DNA of 64,000 nucleotides from Metridium senile (Eukaryota; Cnidaria; Anthozoa; Actiniaria; Metridiidae): NCBI GenBank assembly GCA_949775045.1, contig OX459106.1, positions 1,325,727 to 1,389,726 of the forward strand, read 5' to 3'. Shown piece by piece: positions 33,400 to 46,677 of this stretch (position 1 is its first letter; each line of letters starts with the position of its first letter). The notes under the pieces were generated by a model. It saw only the letters and a program-made list of their open reading frames with translations, ran no database searches and was not told where the DNA came from. The position numbers and the translations under genes were made by a program.

Positions 33400-34505
33400 C
33401 ATGTGAATAAAGCTACAGTGAAATACAGATACATGAGAAAAATATCATATGCCCTTGACTGGAATTGAACCCCATGGTTTCGGCTTACTAGTCCTACACC
33501 ACAAGGACGACCACACTGGATACACAGCCGGACAAAGTAGTATAGGACAACTGTGCATGAAGACCCAGGGCGATATTAATCTCCGCCAAGGGCATATGAT
33601 ATTTTTTCTCATGTATCTGTATTTCACTTATACACATAACGCATTTCAATTCACATTCTATATTTATATAGTTTTAAAATGTAGGAAACAAGACAATTAA
33701 GTTTTTTTACGGCTGAATCATGTCTAAAACATCCTTTTTAGTCCATGCAATATGGCCATTGAGGTCATCAAACGTTGTTCAAGTTGGTGTAAGTGAGTGC
33801 ATCATGTGAATAAAGCTACAGTGAAATACAGATACATGAAAAAAATATCATATGCCCTTGACTGAAATTGAACCCCACGGTTTCGGCTTACTAGTCCTAC
33901 ACCACAAGGACGACCACACTGGATACACAGCCGGACAAAGTAGTATAGGACAACTGTGCATGAAGACCCAGGGCGATATTAATCTCCGCCAAGGGCATAT
34001 GATATTTTTTCTCATGTATCTGTATTTCACTTATACACATAACGCATTTCAATTCACATTCTATATTTATATAGTTTTAAAATGTAGGAAACAAGACAAT
34101 TAAGTTTTTTTACGGCTGAATCATGTCTAAAACATCCTTTTTAGTCCATGCAATATGGCCATTGAGGTCATCAAACGTTGTTCAAGTTGGTGTAAGTGAG
34201 TGCGTCATTGTATAAAGCTACAGTGAAATACAGATACATGAGAAAAATATCATATGCCCTTGACTGGAATTGAACCCCATGGTTTCGGCTTTCTAGTCCT
34301 ACACCACAAGGACGACCACGCTGGATACGCAGCCGGACAAAGTTGTATAGGGCAACTGTGCATGGAGTCCCAGGGCGATATTAATCTCCGGCTGAATCAT
34401 GTCTAAAACATCCTTTTTAGTCAATGCAATATGGCCATCGAGGTCATCAAACGTTGTTCAAGTTGGTGTAAGTGAGTGCGTCATTGTATAAAGCTACAGT
34501 TATAG
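33400..34505. repeat. 403-bp tandem duplication with tRNA-Ser-like SINE heads
   Basis: Two nearly identical 403-bp units (33435-33837, 33838-34240) are followed by a partial third to about 34400 and a tail copy to 34505. Each contains an inverted SINE head and CATATGATATTTTTTCTCATG. Confidence 0.88.
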
Positions 34506-34720
34506 AGTTTTAACACTTAGGAAACAAGACAATAAAGCTTTTCCGGCTGAATCATCCTTAAAACTTCCCTTTTAGACCATGCAATGTGGTCATCGAGAAA
34601 AAATGTCAATGTTAAATCGATAAAAAGCGCCTTAAGCAAAGGTAAAATTGGGCATAAAAACCCTGACAATTTCTGTGTCCTTCCACTCTGTAATTGCTCT
34701 GTAACCAAGTGTGTTGGAAG

Positions 34721-37700
34721 ATGAAAAGAAAGGCAGTTTTGGTCGTCGTGTTAGCTGTGTGTTTGTCCGTTATGGTTGATGCATGGCTATGCAGTCCGTA
34801 TAACTGCCCGCGATCGTACGTACCAAAAGATAGGATACTAAGAAAGGTTAGAGAACTATAGCATATCACTCGTTGTCTTTATCGTTATCGTTATCGCTAC
34901 GATATTGCAATCATTATCGTTGCCACAGTAGCGATTTGATTCTATTTCATAGATATAGTGTGTGCGCTACATTCCACAGTAGCAATTTCATTCTTTTTCA
35001 TGGACAGAGTGTTTGCGCTCTATTCCACAGTAGCAATTTGATTCTATTTCATGGGTATAATGTTTGCGCTCTAGATCTATTCCAGAGTAGCAATGTGATT
35101 CTATTTCACGGATATAGTGTTTGCGCTCTATTCCACATGTACAGTAGCAATTGGATTCTATTTCATGGATATAGTGTTTGCGCTCTATTCCACAGTAGCA
35201 ATTGGATTCTATTTCATGGATATAACGTTTGCGCTCTATTCCACAGTAGCAATTTGATTCTATTTTATGGATAGAGTGTGTGCGCTACATTCCACAGTAG
35301 CAATTTGATTCTATTTCATGGATATAACGTTTGCGCTCTATTCCACAGTAGCAATTTGATTCTATTTTATGGATAGAGTGTGTGCGCTACATTCCACAGT
35401 AGCAATTTGATTCTATTTCATGGATATAACGTTTGCGCTATATTCCACTGTAGCAATTTGATTCTATTTCATGGATAGCTTGTTTGCGCTCTTATCCACA
35501 ATTAGCAATTTTGTTCTATTTCATGGATATAGTGTTTGCGTTCTTTTACACAGTAGCAATTTGATTCTATTTCATGGATATGGTTTTTGCGCTCTATTCC
35601 ACAGTACGAATTTGATTCCATTTCATAGATATAGTGTTTGCGCTATTTTCCACAGTAGGAATTTTATTTTATTTCATGGATATAGTGTTTGCGCTATTTC
35701 CCACAGTAGGAATTTTATTTTATTTCATGGATATAGTGTTTGCGCTATTTCCCACAGTAGGAATTTTATTTTATTTCATGGATATAGTGTTTGCGCTCTA
35801 TTTCACAGTAGCAATTCGATTGTACTAGTGTTTGCGCTCATAGAAATTCAACGAACAAACCGAAAAATAGGTGTGGCACTTACTGAAATTGAAGAATTAT
35901 ATTTACATTTTTTTAGTTAGCCTTATTAGAAATTAGAAATTGTCCCTTAAGTTTAACAATTTTATTAATTACTTTTAAACTGTATCAGTTCGTCTCGGCA
36001 AAAGGACCAGTATATGATACCATTCGCGGATATGGCTAACTCATCGAACATAATAATAATAAATTAAATTAACTAAAAGACTGAAAAAATTGAAATAATT
36101 AATTAAATAATAATATAGACGAAGGGTTTAAGCTCGAAACGTCAGTAAAGTTAAGTCAACATTTTTTTACGGTCTTACAGATTTCATTCTATTACCTATC
36201 GTTTATATCAAACACCGATGCAGCCTATACTAGTTTACTCGCTAGTTTCTATTTCTATTTTTTACGGTCTTACAGATTTCATTCTATTACCTATCGTTTA
36301 TATCAAACACCGATGCAGCCTATACTAGTTTACTCGCTAGTTTCTATTTCTATTTTTTACGGTCTTGCAAATTTCATTTTATTACCTATCGTTTACATCA
36401 AACACGGACGCAGCCTATACTAGTTTACTCGCTAGTTTCTATTTCTATTTTTTACGGTCTTGCAAATTTCATTCTATTACCTATATCGTTTATATCAAAC
36501 ACCGACGCAGCCTATACTAGTTTACTCGCTAGTTTCCATTAATAACACATCATGTTTAAAGTCCAGTTAGTATTCAGCGAGTTAGAGATATAATTGTGGC
36601 TTTGAATATCAAGGCGTGTTCACCTCGAATAAGCGCCGCGGCGCTTAATAAATTGATCTCGATCTCACTGCCCCCTTCTTGATCAGAACTACAAAAATAT
36701 TGGGGAGATAACTTAATGGGCGAGCGGTGAAATATAATTACTTTGAACTGAAGAATATAGCTTTTGATACACATGTATTTCCAATGCTGTTCTAGAGTGA
36801 CCATTATACCGTTAAAGTGCGGCGCTTATTCGGGAAAATACGTTATACCAAGTTTGGTTAGGTTTGAGATAAAAACAACGATATAGCAAAAATGAAACGG
36901 TCTTACGTTTTCAAAGGAATTCAAAACAAAATCAAAATAGTGTCTTCCATTTCGTCAAGCACATTTGTCAGATATAATAATTCACATAAAAAATCTTAAC
37001 ACTTTTTTTTAAAGTGTTAAATCCTAGGGAAATGCTATTGAACTGCGGAAAGAGCGATTCACATAAAAAAGTCAATTAGACATTTTCTCTAGTGTTTAAT
37101 TGTCTAAGCAAATGGCCAGAAATGTAAGGCAAAATCTGAGCTCATTTCTTTACATAAATTCCGTTTTTTAAAGTGTTTAAAAGTCTAGGGAAATGTAGGA
37201 AATTTTGACAAAATTTGAGCACATTACTTTATATAAATTCCTTAATATAACCCCATTTCTTCAAGCGAATTTCAGATATAATAATGTCACATAAAAAAAT
37301 CTTAACCGACGTTTTTTTAACAGTGTTTAAAAGTCTAGGAAAATGTAGGGAAATGTAAGGCAAACAATGAGCACATTTATTTACATAAATTCCTTAAAAT
37401 AACCCCATTTCTTCAAGCGAATTTCAGATATAATAATGTCACATAAAAAAATCTTAAACGACGTTTTTTTAACAGTGTTTAAAAGTCTTGGGAAATGTTA
37501 AAGAAATGTGAGGCATGATATGAGCACATTCCTATACATATATTCCTTAAAATAACCCCATTTCTTCAAACACATTTGTCAAATAAAAAAATCACATAAA
37601 AAATCTTAACCGACGTTTTTTATAGTGTTAAAAAGTCTTAGGGAAATGTAGGAAAATGTAAGACAGGATATGGGTACATTCCTTAACTCAAACTCGATGG

Positions 37701-39080
37701 TTTAAAAGCACATTGCCGGACACTTAGTTCGTTACATCGCTTTACTCTATGACTAACAAAAAAACAAAACAATAAAGCCATTTGCTTGAAATGCTCGCTA
37801 AAATCATAATTTGTTAAAAGCATTTATAGTATTAGTTGAAAGTGAACTAGGAATTTGGCATACAGCTTTTTTTAAATGGTCGTTCAAGGGAGTTATTTTT
37901 AGGGGTGGAATGATACCCAAGTTTTACGTTTTATCTATCACGGCTGTGCTAAGCCTCGACTTGTTCGTGTCCTTTTAGGGTTTTGGCTCAAAAATCATTT
38001 AAATAACACGATTTCATATCTGTAAGAGTCATTTTTACCCTGTTTTGTTGCTTTGTTGGGGTAGAAATCGACAAGGCTTTATCAGTTATTTTTATCTGTG
38101 CGTATCTTTTAGGGATCGTTTTCAAAACCTCCGCCGATCACCCCTACCACTTGGACAAAGGGAGTACCCCCCCTTCCCCGGGCTTTAATAGTGCAGCGGC
38201 GCTAGATAACATTGAACCACACTTGTGATGTTTTACAGTAAATGTTTATATGGAGTCGCGAAAAATCCTTTTGCTGTGCCTCAAATATACAATTATACAG
38301 ACTTTTTTTGACGTAGATAGTTGTGTATAACTGTTTTCTAGTCTCTGTGACCGAGTTTTATCTCAATTAGAGCGATTTTTATTATTGTATATTTGAGGCA
38401 CAGCGAAAGAATATTTCGCGACTCCATACATAACTGTAAAACACCACAAGTGACGAGCTTGGGCTCCCTGTGATTGAACAGGGCTTTTATGGGCATGTAT
38501 CTAAATATGTACAAATATATATTATCGAGGTTCTTACAATTGTTAATATTGATTATTTTCGTCAAGAACATGGAGGTTTTTCGGATCATAGTTTATAGAG
38601 GGGACAGGTTAGGAAACCTTTTGTTGTACTTCTTTGTTTGCATTTCGAAGTTGAACCGGTCTTGACCGTGCACAACTTTTTCTTTATGGCCAATCAAAAT
38701 TGCAAAATGAGTCAACATAAACTTTTTCTATGAGATTATCGAAAGAATATTGTAATATTTGTTCTAAATCTTTGAGGTTTTTGAGGCAACTGCCAAAATA
38801 ATGATTTTTGGTCTGTTCACTCAGACGTATCCAATATGGCTAAAACAATTGCGAAACAAAAGATTATACACGGTCACGCTTGAAAAAAAGTGTACAAAAA
38901 CATACAACAAAGGGCTGTCTAACCATGTTCGGATGTAAGTTTAATGTGCTCATCAGTTAGCGAAATTAACCATGTTTTCAAAACAAGTATCACTCTTATA
39001 ACCATCACCAGTATCACAATCATCATCAGTGCCATCACGGCCTTATTATCATCCTAATCATCATTGCCACCACCACCACC

Positions 39081-39112
<32 letters not shown>

Positions 39113-39448
39113 AAATATCATCGTTGTTATCAACACCATCATCATCATCATCATAAATGTCATCGTTATCATCACCACCACCATCATCATTATCATCATC
39201 ATCATCATAAATATCATCGTTATCATCACCACCATCATCATCATTATCATCTTCATCATCATAAATATCATCGTTATCATTACCACCATCATCATCATCA
39301 TTATCATCATCATCATCATAAATATCATCGTTATCATCACCACCATCATCATCATCATTATCATCATCATCATCATAAATATCATCGTTATCATCACCAC
39401 CACCATCATCATCATCATCATCATAAATATCATCATTATCATCACCAC

Positions 39449-39484
<36 letters not shown>

Positions 39485-39744
39485 AAATATCATCGTTATC
39501 ATCACCACCACCATCATCATCATTATCATTGTCATCATCATCATAAATATCATCGTCATCATCATCCTTGTAATCATGCACGATCTTCATCGTCACCACC
39601 TCTAGTAAATAACTGTTTTCTTTGTTTCAGTTATCACTTCTACGTCAGAGAAAACGACTATTCGACAAGAGAACAGACCAAGACACAGGAAAACCATTGC
39701 CCCATAGTCTCAAGGTCTTACTAGACACACAAGAACGAAACTAA
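34721..39744 (+). CDS. gene B: small secreted Cys-containing protein, paralogue of gene A
   Basis: Exon 1 is 34721-34846 (42 codons, donor AAAG/GTTAGA, phase 0) and exon 2 is 39631-39744 (acceptor TTTGTTTCAG, 37 codons plus stop), giving 79 aa. The signal peptide (MKRKAVLVVV..., cut near VDA) differs from gene A at few positions. The following segment is shorter and different, keeping two cysteines as LCSPYNCP. Exon 2 repeats gene A's basic RQRKR/DKR-containing tail with two extra residues. AATAAA at 39795-39800, about 50 bp after the stop, supports the 3' end. TATA-like CATAAAAACC lies about 65 bp upstream of the start. The 4.8-kb intron holds a 51-bp minisatellite, the hammerhead-associated repeat, MITEs and a CAT array. 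Genes A and B lie head to head about 3.9 kb apart. Confidence 0.68.
34925..35835 (+). repeat. 51-bp minisatellite, about 18 copies
   Basis: Unit TTCCACAGTAGCAATTTGAT, TCTATTTCATGGATATAGTG, TTTGCGCTCTA. Because 51 is divisible by three the frame stays open over long stretches (FHGYSVCALFHSSN-type repeats), but there is no conserved start and the frame shifts between blocks, so it is treated as non-coding intron DNA. Confidence 0.95.
36117..36540 (+). repeat. hammerhead-like motif followed by four 95-bp repeats
   Basis: GACGAAGGGTTTAAGCTCGA and GTCAGTAAAGTTAAGTCAAC lead into TTTTTACGGTC, then four 95-bp units (starting 36171, 36266, 36361, 36456) with TATCAAACACCGATGCAGCC and ACTAGTTTACTCGCTAGTTT. 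This is the ordered version of the repeats in aquaporin introns 4 and 5 and resembles a small retroelement with a repeated tail. Confidence 0.8.
36607..36838. mobile_element. MITE with CGAATAAGCGC ends
   Basis: CACCTCGAATAAGCGCCGCG and GTGCGGCGCTTATTCGGG form inverted ends. A related copy is at 61017-61190. Confidence 0.7.
36955..37685 (+). repeat. diverged tandem repeat, 120-150 bp unit
   Basis: About six copies of a unit with CACATAAAAAAATCTTAA, AGTGTTTAAAAGTCTAGGG and AACCCCATTTCTTCAA in gene B's intron. Confidence 0.85.
37880..38445. mobile_element. decayed 11809-type element and a fold-back MITE
   Basis: 37900-38180 carries ACCACTTGGACAAAGGGAGTA and GATCACCCCTACC of the family at 11809-12560. 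38227-38445 has inverted arms (TATGGAGTCGCGAAA, TGCCTCAAATATACAAT and their inverses). Confidence 0.7.
39057..39590 (+). repeat. CAT/CAC microsatellite before gene B exon 2
   Basis: Higher-order repeat of (CAT)n plus AAATATCATCGTTATCATCACCACC, about nine copies. It ends about 45 bp before the exon 2 acceptor. Gene A has a different GAT-type array at the matching place. Confidence 0.95.
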
Positions 39745-39794
39745 CTGTACAGTAGTCTACATGAATCATGAAAAATGTGTTCGGAATAGTCAAA

Positions 39795-39800
39795 AATAAA
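39795..39800 (+). terminator. polyadenylation signal of gene B
   Basis: AATAAA 51 bp after the stop codon of gene B. Confidence 0.6.
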
Positions 39801-40119
39801 GATTTAATTTATTGAAAATGTGGTTTTAATAACTTTACATAAGGGGCTTTCATCTATTAATGTATAGGAGGAGGAGGGAAGGGAGGTCGCCAATATCACC
39901 TGTTGTCTTTTCCAAATATTACGCCCCCTCCCCCCTTCCTGGTTGGTAAAAAAGATCACAACCCCCTATATATTTACCCAGTTTATTACTGTCTAAAGCT
40001 GCATACAATTAGTAACAACCCCCCTATATATAGCTCCCAAAAATAACATAACCCTCTCCCCCCCTTAATATTAAAATAAATACATCACTTTTTTAACGTC
40101 TCAATCGTTCTAGCTCGAC

Positions 40120-40380
40120 ACGTGTGCCCTACTAATGGGGGAGATTCAGACACACACTCACTACGTCTAAGTTTAATTATTTTGCACACAATTCAGCTCA
40201 CATGTTCATTTTTGCGGTGGGAGGAAAACCGGATAACCCGTAGAAAACCCTTGTGGCATAGGAGAGAAGAACACATCAAACAAACTCAACTCACATATAA
40301 TCCATGCCCGAGCCGGGACTCGAACCTGGACCACAGCGGTGAGAGGCCAGCGCTCTCACCACTAGGCCACCAATTGCCGA
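40120..40380 (-). mobile_element. tRNA-derived SINE, antisense full copy
   Basis: The best preserved copy of the family: on - GGTGGCCTAGTGGTGAGAGC (box A), GGTTCGAGTCCCGGCTCGG (box B), then the body ending in CCCATTAGTAGGGCACACG. Confidence 0.85.
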
Positions 40381-40619
40381 CCCCCCTCCCCCTCCCCATA
40401 CACTAATGAATAAGAGTCCCCTTAGTCAACTCAATAACCATTATGACTGCAACTTGATCCAAATGCGGTTTTATGAATACATTTTAGCTCGATACATTAT
40501 CTATCATGGCTTTATTAAAACCAAATATTCTATGCGTTCTCTTCTATATTGACCAACTTTGTATGATTTAAGCTGAAACAATATAGAAATAATAATAGTT
40601 AGGGAGCTCTATCATTGTT

Positions 40620-41160
40620 TTCAATTTTTCTTAATTACCATTATCATCATCATTATCATCATCATTATCATCATCGTTAACATCCTAACAATCAGCATAA
40701 TTACCACCACCATCTTCATCAACATCCATCATCATCATCAACAATTAACATCATCACCATCATCACCACTATCATAACCACCACAATCATCATCATCATC
40801 ATCATCATCACCACCACAATCATCATCTTCATCAACATCTATCATCATCATCTTCTTCATCAAAATCACCACCACCATCATTGTCATCTACATCAACCAC
40901 ACCATCATAATCATCTAGTGGGTGACCGTTGGCCTTTCACCATTCTGACCTGGGTTCGATTCCCGGCTCGAGCGACAAGTGAATAGAGTTTGTTTGATGT
41001 GTTTCTCTGTCTCATGCCACGAGGGTTTTTCTCCGGATTATCATATTTGGTTTGACAAAATAAACACATGAGAAGTGATGTGTGCATAAATATTTGTAGT
41101 GAGTGTGAATGTGAATCGGCGAGTATGTTGAATACTTAAACAATAGCCACTGGCTAGGGA
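40620..41160 (+). mobile_element. CAT microsatellite followed by a sense SINE copy
   Basis: 40640-40915 is irregular CAT/CAC repeat. 40915-41160 is a SINE of the same family whose head is damaged (box A partly lost) but whose box B GGTTCGATTCCCGGCTCG and body GAGTTTGTTTGATGTGTT are clear. Confidence 0.75.
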
Positions 41161-41163
41161 AAT

Positions 41164-42444
<1,281 letters not shown>

Positions 42445-42503
42445 GGTAGACTTGTCAGCAATTTGCTCTTTAGAAAATAAACTAGAATGTGATGATTGCA
42501 GGG

Positions 42504-42510
42504 TTTTATA
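42504..42510 (-). promoter_or_regulatory. TATA box of gene C
   Basis: TATAAAA on -, within TTTATAAAACCCTG, 60-66 bp upstream of the gene C start codon. Confidence 0.55.
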
Positions 42511-42792
42511 AATAAATCTACAACCATTTTAATGTAGTTTGATTGAGGAAAAGTCAATTGCAGGCCTCAACGGAATTATGGGATAGCAGATAAGACCTTT
42601 TCAAGAGGGTCCTGAAGGGGTAAAATGGGAGCTGGGATTGGCCTTATTTTTGACTGGGAAAATGGGACTGGATGCACTGGAACTGGGATTTACAAATAAA
42701 AGAACAATAGAAAATGGGAATGGGATTGAAAAACTTGAGCAAAACTGATGGGATTATGTGATTTTTGACTTGGATTTGGTCCAAATATAAAC

Positions 42793-43270
42793 ATTCTATT
42801 CTATTCTATTCCATTCCATTCTATTCTATTCTATTCTATTCTATTCTATTCTATTCTATTCTATTCTATTCTATTCTATTCTATTCTATTCTATTCTATT
42901 CTATTCTATTCTATTCTATTCTATTCTATTCTATATTCTATATTCTATTCTATTCTATTCTATTCTATTCTATATTCTATATTCTATTCTATTCTATTCT
43001 ATTCTATTCTATTCTATTCTATTCTATTCTATTCTATTCTATTCTATTCTATTCTATTCTATTCTATTCTATATTCTATATTCTATTCTATTCTATTCTA
43101 TTCTATTCTATTCTATTCTATTCTATTCTATTCTATTCTATTCTATTCTATTCTATTCTATTCTATTCTATTCTATTCTATTCTATTCTATTCTATTCTA
43201 TTCTATTCTATTCTATTCTATTCTATTCTATTCTATTCTATTCTATTCTATTCTATTCTATTCTATTCTA
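42793..43270 (+). repeat. (ATTCT)n pentanucleotide array
   Basis: About 95 units with three blocks of ATATTCTATATTCT near 42930, 42970 and 43070. Confidence 0.97.
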
Positions 43271-44201
43271 ATTTATCGCGAGTGCACAAATAAAGTATAT
43301 ATTTTTTAATCAATTTTAAATTTTGTTGTCCCACAAACCCTTTTGGTCTTAGAAATTGGTTTTATTAAGTGAACCTTGTTTCAAAAGGTTGTATGTCATA
43401 TACAAAATTATTCTGAATCATGGTAATAAAGTACCCTTGACTTGAAGTACTTTAAATAGCTGTTGCCATGAATTAAAATAGAGTGATGTATTATTCACGT
43501 CAAATCCGAAATTTACCGCCGCCATACAGTGAGTATCATGAACGTTATCCAAGTGTAACTCAGTCTTATCCAGTGGATTACTTTACCCAGTCGTCGTACA
43601 ACTGATCCCTGATGGCTTTGTTGGATCTGCTCATGAAATATCTTGTTCTTCTGAATTAGAATTGAGCCCCTCCCAGGAAGGTGCATGATTTCACGATCCT
43701 TTTATCTTTTTGCATTTTCTCCCTTGTTCCCCATAAGTAAAATAACTGCATGTCTCCCTGAAATGTTTTACCATATGCTCCCATGATCCCAAAACACTAT
43801 AGTTTTACTATATTTTGCTCCCTAGCTTGTTCCCTGTAAATAATCCCTTGTTCCCTAAAAATAAATGCCCGTGCTCTCTTGATCCCTAAATCCCCTGGGA
43901 GGGTGGGTCGTTTTTTTGTCTCAGTATTTGAACATTCACTCGAAGGTTTAGCGGTCTTTAGCGACAATGTTTTGGTAGCGTTCTCTAAAACAGCCCCAGA
44001 ATGCAGCGCGTGGCCAACAAGTTACCAGTTCCCTGCGCAACTCCGAAATGGCTAACAAACAACTGTTTTATTCACAGTTACAATAATATTTTATTTTATT
44101 TGTTCAACCAATTCAAGTATTTTAGTTTACATTTCAGTAGCAATGACCACATTGATCTTAATGGAATTCTTGTGGTTTCAATTGGCTGAAAGAAAAATAA
44201 T
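43271..44201. other. no gene recognised
   Basis: A decayed block of TCCCT/GATCCC-rich sequence at 43660-43900; otherwise unique AT-rich sequence. Confidence 0.5.
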
Positions 44202-44420
<219 letters not shown>

Positions 44421-44422
44421 GC

Positions 44423-44566
44423 AATTATTGGATGAGGTTGAGCATGATATCGTAAATTATCAAGACCGAGGTTTGTGTTATCTGCCGAAGCCAGAGGCTG
44501 AGGTAGATAACACAGACTCTCGGTCTTGATAATTTACGATATCATGCGAAAACCGAACCCAATAAT
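44423..44566. mobile_element. fold-back MITE
   Basis: Inverted arms of about 65 bp (GATATCGTAAATTATCAAGA / TCTTGATAATTTACGATATC) with ends AATTATTGG / CCAATAATT. A separate perfect hairpin follows at 44693-44749 (GAACTTGACAGTGATAAATG and inverse). Confidence 0.85.
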
Positions 44567-44923
44567 TGTTTTATTATACGTTTTGTAAAGTATAAGTACA
44601 ATTATAATTAGGTAAAAAAGAGACAATAACAATTTGCTATCTCGCTGCCATTTTCACATCAACTCCCTAAGAACGGAGGGAGCCTGGGAACTTGACAGTG
44701 ATAAATGCAATATCTGCTGCAGATACTGCATTTATCACTGTCAAGTTCAAATGCTACTCAGATTTAGCCGTGTGCTCTCGGCCAATTAGATTCAATGTAG
44801 TTAGTAAAATGTATAATAATGGTGATGATAGGTAAAACAATATCAATTAATCTTCAATTCACCAGATAAATGACGTATCTAGGTGTAGCTTACAAAAAGC
44901 ATATGGCATTTTAATTTTAATCA

Positions 44924-44957
<34 letters not shown>

Positions 44958-45064
44958 CCATTATCAAATCAAATATCGGGAGCTGAGTTGAAGCAATGCA
45001 ATGAATAACAGGCTGCAAACTCATCACCATAAAAACAATCATTTATACACATTATCATTATCAT

Positions 45065-45645
45065 ATCTTAAAAAACTCATTAATAATTCATGACCATTTT
45101 GTCCAATCCGATGCCCCTCTCTGGTCACGAGGAAAGCATTGTATATCGTATAATCTACGGCTGAAACGCGGAGGGATTTGAATGCGGCTCAGGGGAATGA
45201 TGATGTACAATAGAAGAACAATGGAATGCAAATGAACATGAAGCATTATATAATGGCACATGTGTCATTATATAATGCTTCATGTCCATATTTCAGATAT
45301 TACCCTTTCCCCCATCCCCCCATCTCTACTGACGAGTGAGCATCAGACTTAGAAATAATTTACTTTTAGATTTTTGGAGAAAAAAATACTTTGATCATGA
45401 GTGCCAATGCCAGGATTCGAACCGAGATCTTTTGCTTGGTTGTATCCGAGCTTTAAGCCATTAAGCCACTGAAGCAATCGATGAAAAGTTTGCAACGAAA
45501 AGTCATCAAATTCATTAGCATTCAAGTTGGTTAGCATTCCTCTATTATTAGTGTAGATCAATTCCCAAATGCAAACAACCTTCCGTTTTCTTTTGTTTCA
45601 TCGATATTGGACAAAATGGTCATGAATTACTAATGAGTTTTTTAA
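45065..45645. mobile_element. inverted-repeat element with a tRNA-like segment
   Basis: Ends TTAAAAAACTCATTAATAAT / ATTACTAATGAGTTTTTTAA continue through TGACCATTTTGTCCA and its inverse. Inside, on - at about 45400-45480, box A-like GTGGCTTAATGGCTTAAAGC and box B GGTTCGAATCCTGGC indicate a tRNA-derived piece. A hairpin at 45236-45288 lies in the same element. Confidence 0.7.
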
Positions 45646-45663
45646 GCCGTTCAATAAACTCGC

Positions 45664-45735
45664 AGAACGTGTTTTATCAGGTTTAAAATCCCTTGGGCTT
45701 CGCCCTCGGGATTTTAAACCTGATAAAACACTCCT
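45664..45735. repeat. short perfect hairpin
   Basis: Inverted repeat GTGTTTTATCAGGTTTAAAA / TTTTAAACCTGATAAAACAC with a CCTTGGGCTTCGCCCTCGG loop, in the intergenic DNA 3' of exon D. Confidence 0.7.
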
Positions 45736-45819
45736 GCTCGTTTATTAAACTATACATAATCATCATCATCATCATCTTTATCATCATCTCATCATCTTCA
45801 TCATCTTTGAACATCATCA

Positions 45820-46045
<226 letters not shown>

Positions 46046-46103
46046 ATCATAATCATCATCATCATCATCTTTATCATCATCTCATCATCTTCATCATCAT
46101 TAC

Positions 46104-46280
46104 CTTTACGCCAGTAGACTCCCTTGTTTGGATCGTAACACCTATTACCACAGTGATGTTGACAACAGATCAGACATGCTGGACAAGGATCCTTGTAGGC
46201 CTCACAGTCAACTGACCAGTCGCCTTCTGGACAGAACCTTCTGCTTGGAGGTGGACATTCCGTCGACCCATTACATGGTA
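46104..46280 (-). CDS. exon D: WAP-like Cys-rich exon, paralogue of gene C exon 2
   Basis: On -, acceptor TATTTTTAG and donor AAAG/GTAATG bound a 177-bp exon with the same 1-1 phase as gene C exon 2. It has ten cysteines, sharing EGDWSVDCEAYKDPCP, CLICC, HHCG and GVYWRKG with gene C but a different N-terminal part (VPCNGSTECPPPSRRFCP). No signal-peptide exon was found upstream on -, and a MITE starts about 7 bp from the acceptor. It may be a partial gene, a pseudogene, or one whose first exon I could not see. Confidence 0.6.
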
Positions 46281-46286
46281 CTAAAA

Positions 46287-46560
46287 ATATACACCTATTT
46301 CAACAATCGTTGTCGCAATCCAAGCTGCAGTGTACACTGTGAAGCTTGCAAAGGATGTCGGTATTTCTTATCGTGTTATCGATTTATTCATAGGATATTT
46401 TGGTTGTACGTGTTTGTGTTATTGATGATGGACCAAATATATATTTAAAAAGCGCGTAATAAATCACACATTCAGATCATATTACCGATATCCTTTGCAG
46501 GCTTCAGACCGTAGACCGTAGCTTCGCCTGCGACAACGATTATTGCAATAGGTGTATATT
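46287..46560. mobile_element. MITE, ATACACCTATTTCAA family, copy 1
   Basis: Ends ATACACCTATTTCAACAATC / GATTATTGCAATAGGTGTAT, with inner arms GCCTGCAAAGGATGTCGGTA-like. Other copies: 58262-58609, 63589-63890. Confidence 0.85.
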
Positions 46561-46677
46561 AAATAGGCTATTTATCCTAGAGATGATATACTCAACGCTG
46601 CTCTATCCTTATTTTAATCCGCTTATTTTAATTCAGTTAAATGTTAAACAATGACATCGTTTATGAATTGTTTACAC

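Noticed and set aside
45400..45480. tRNA gene on -
   Set aside because: Boxes A and B are recognisable but the acceptor stem does not close and the piece lies within an inverted-repeat element; a tRNA-derived repeat is more likely.
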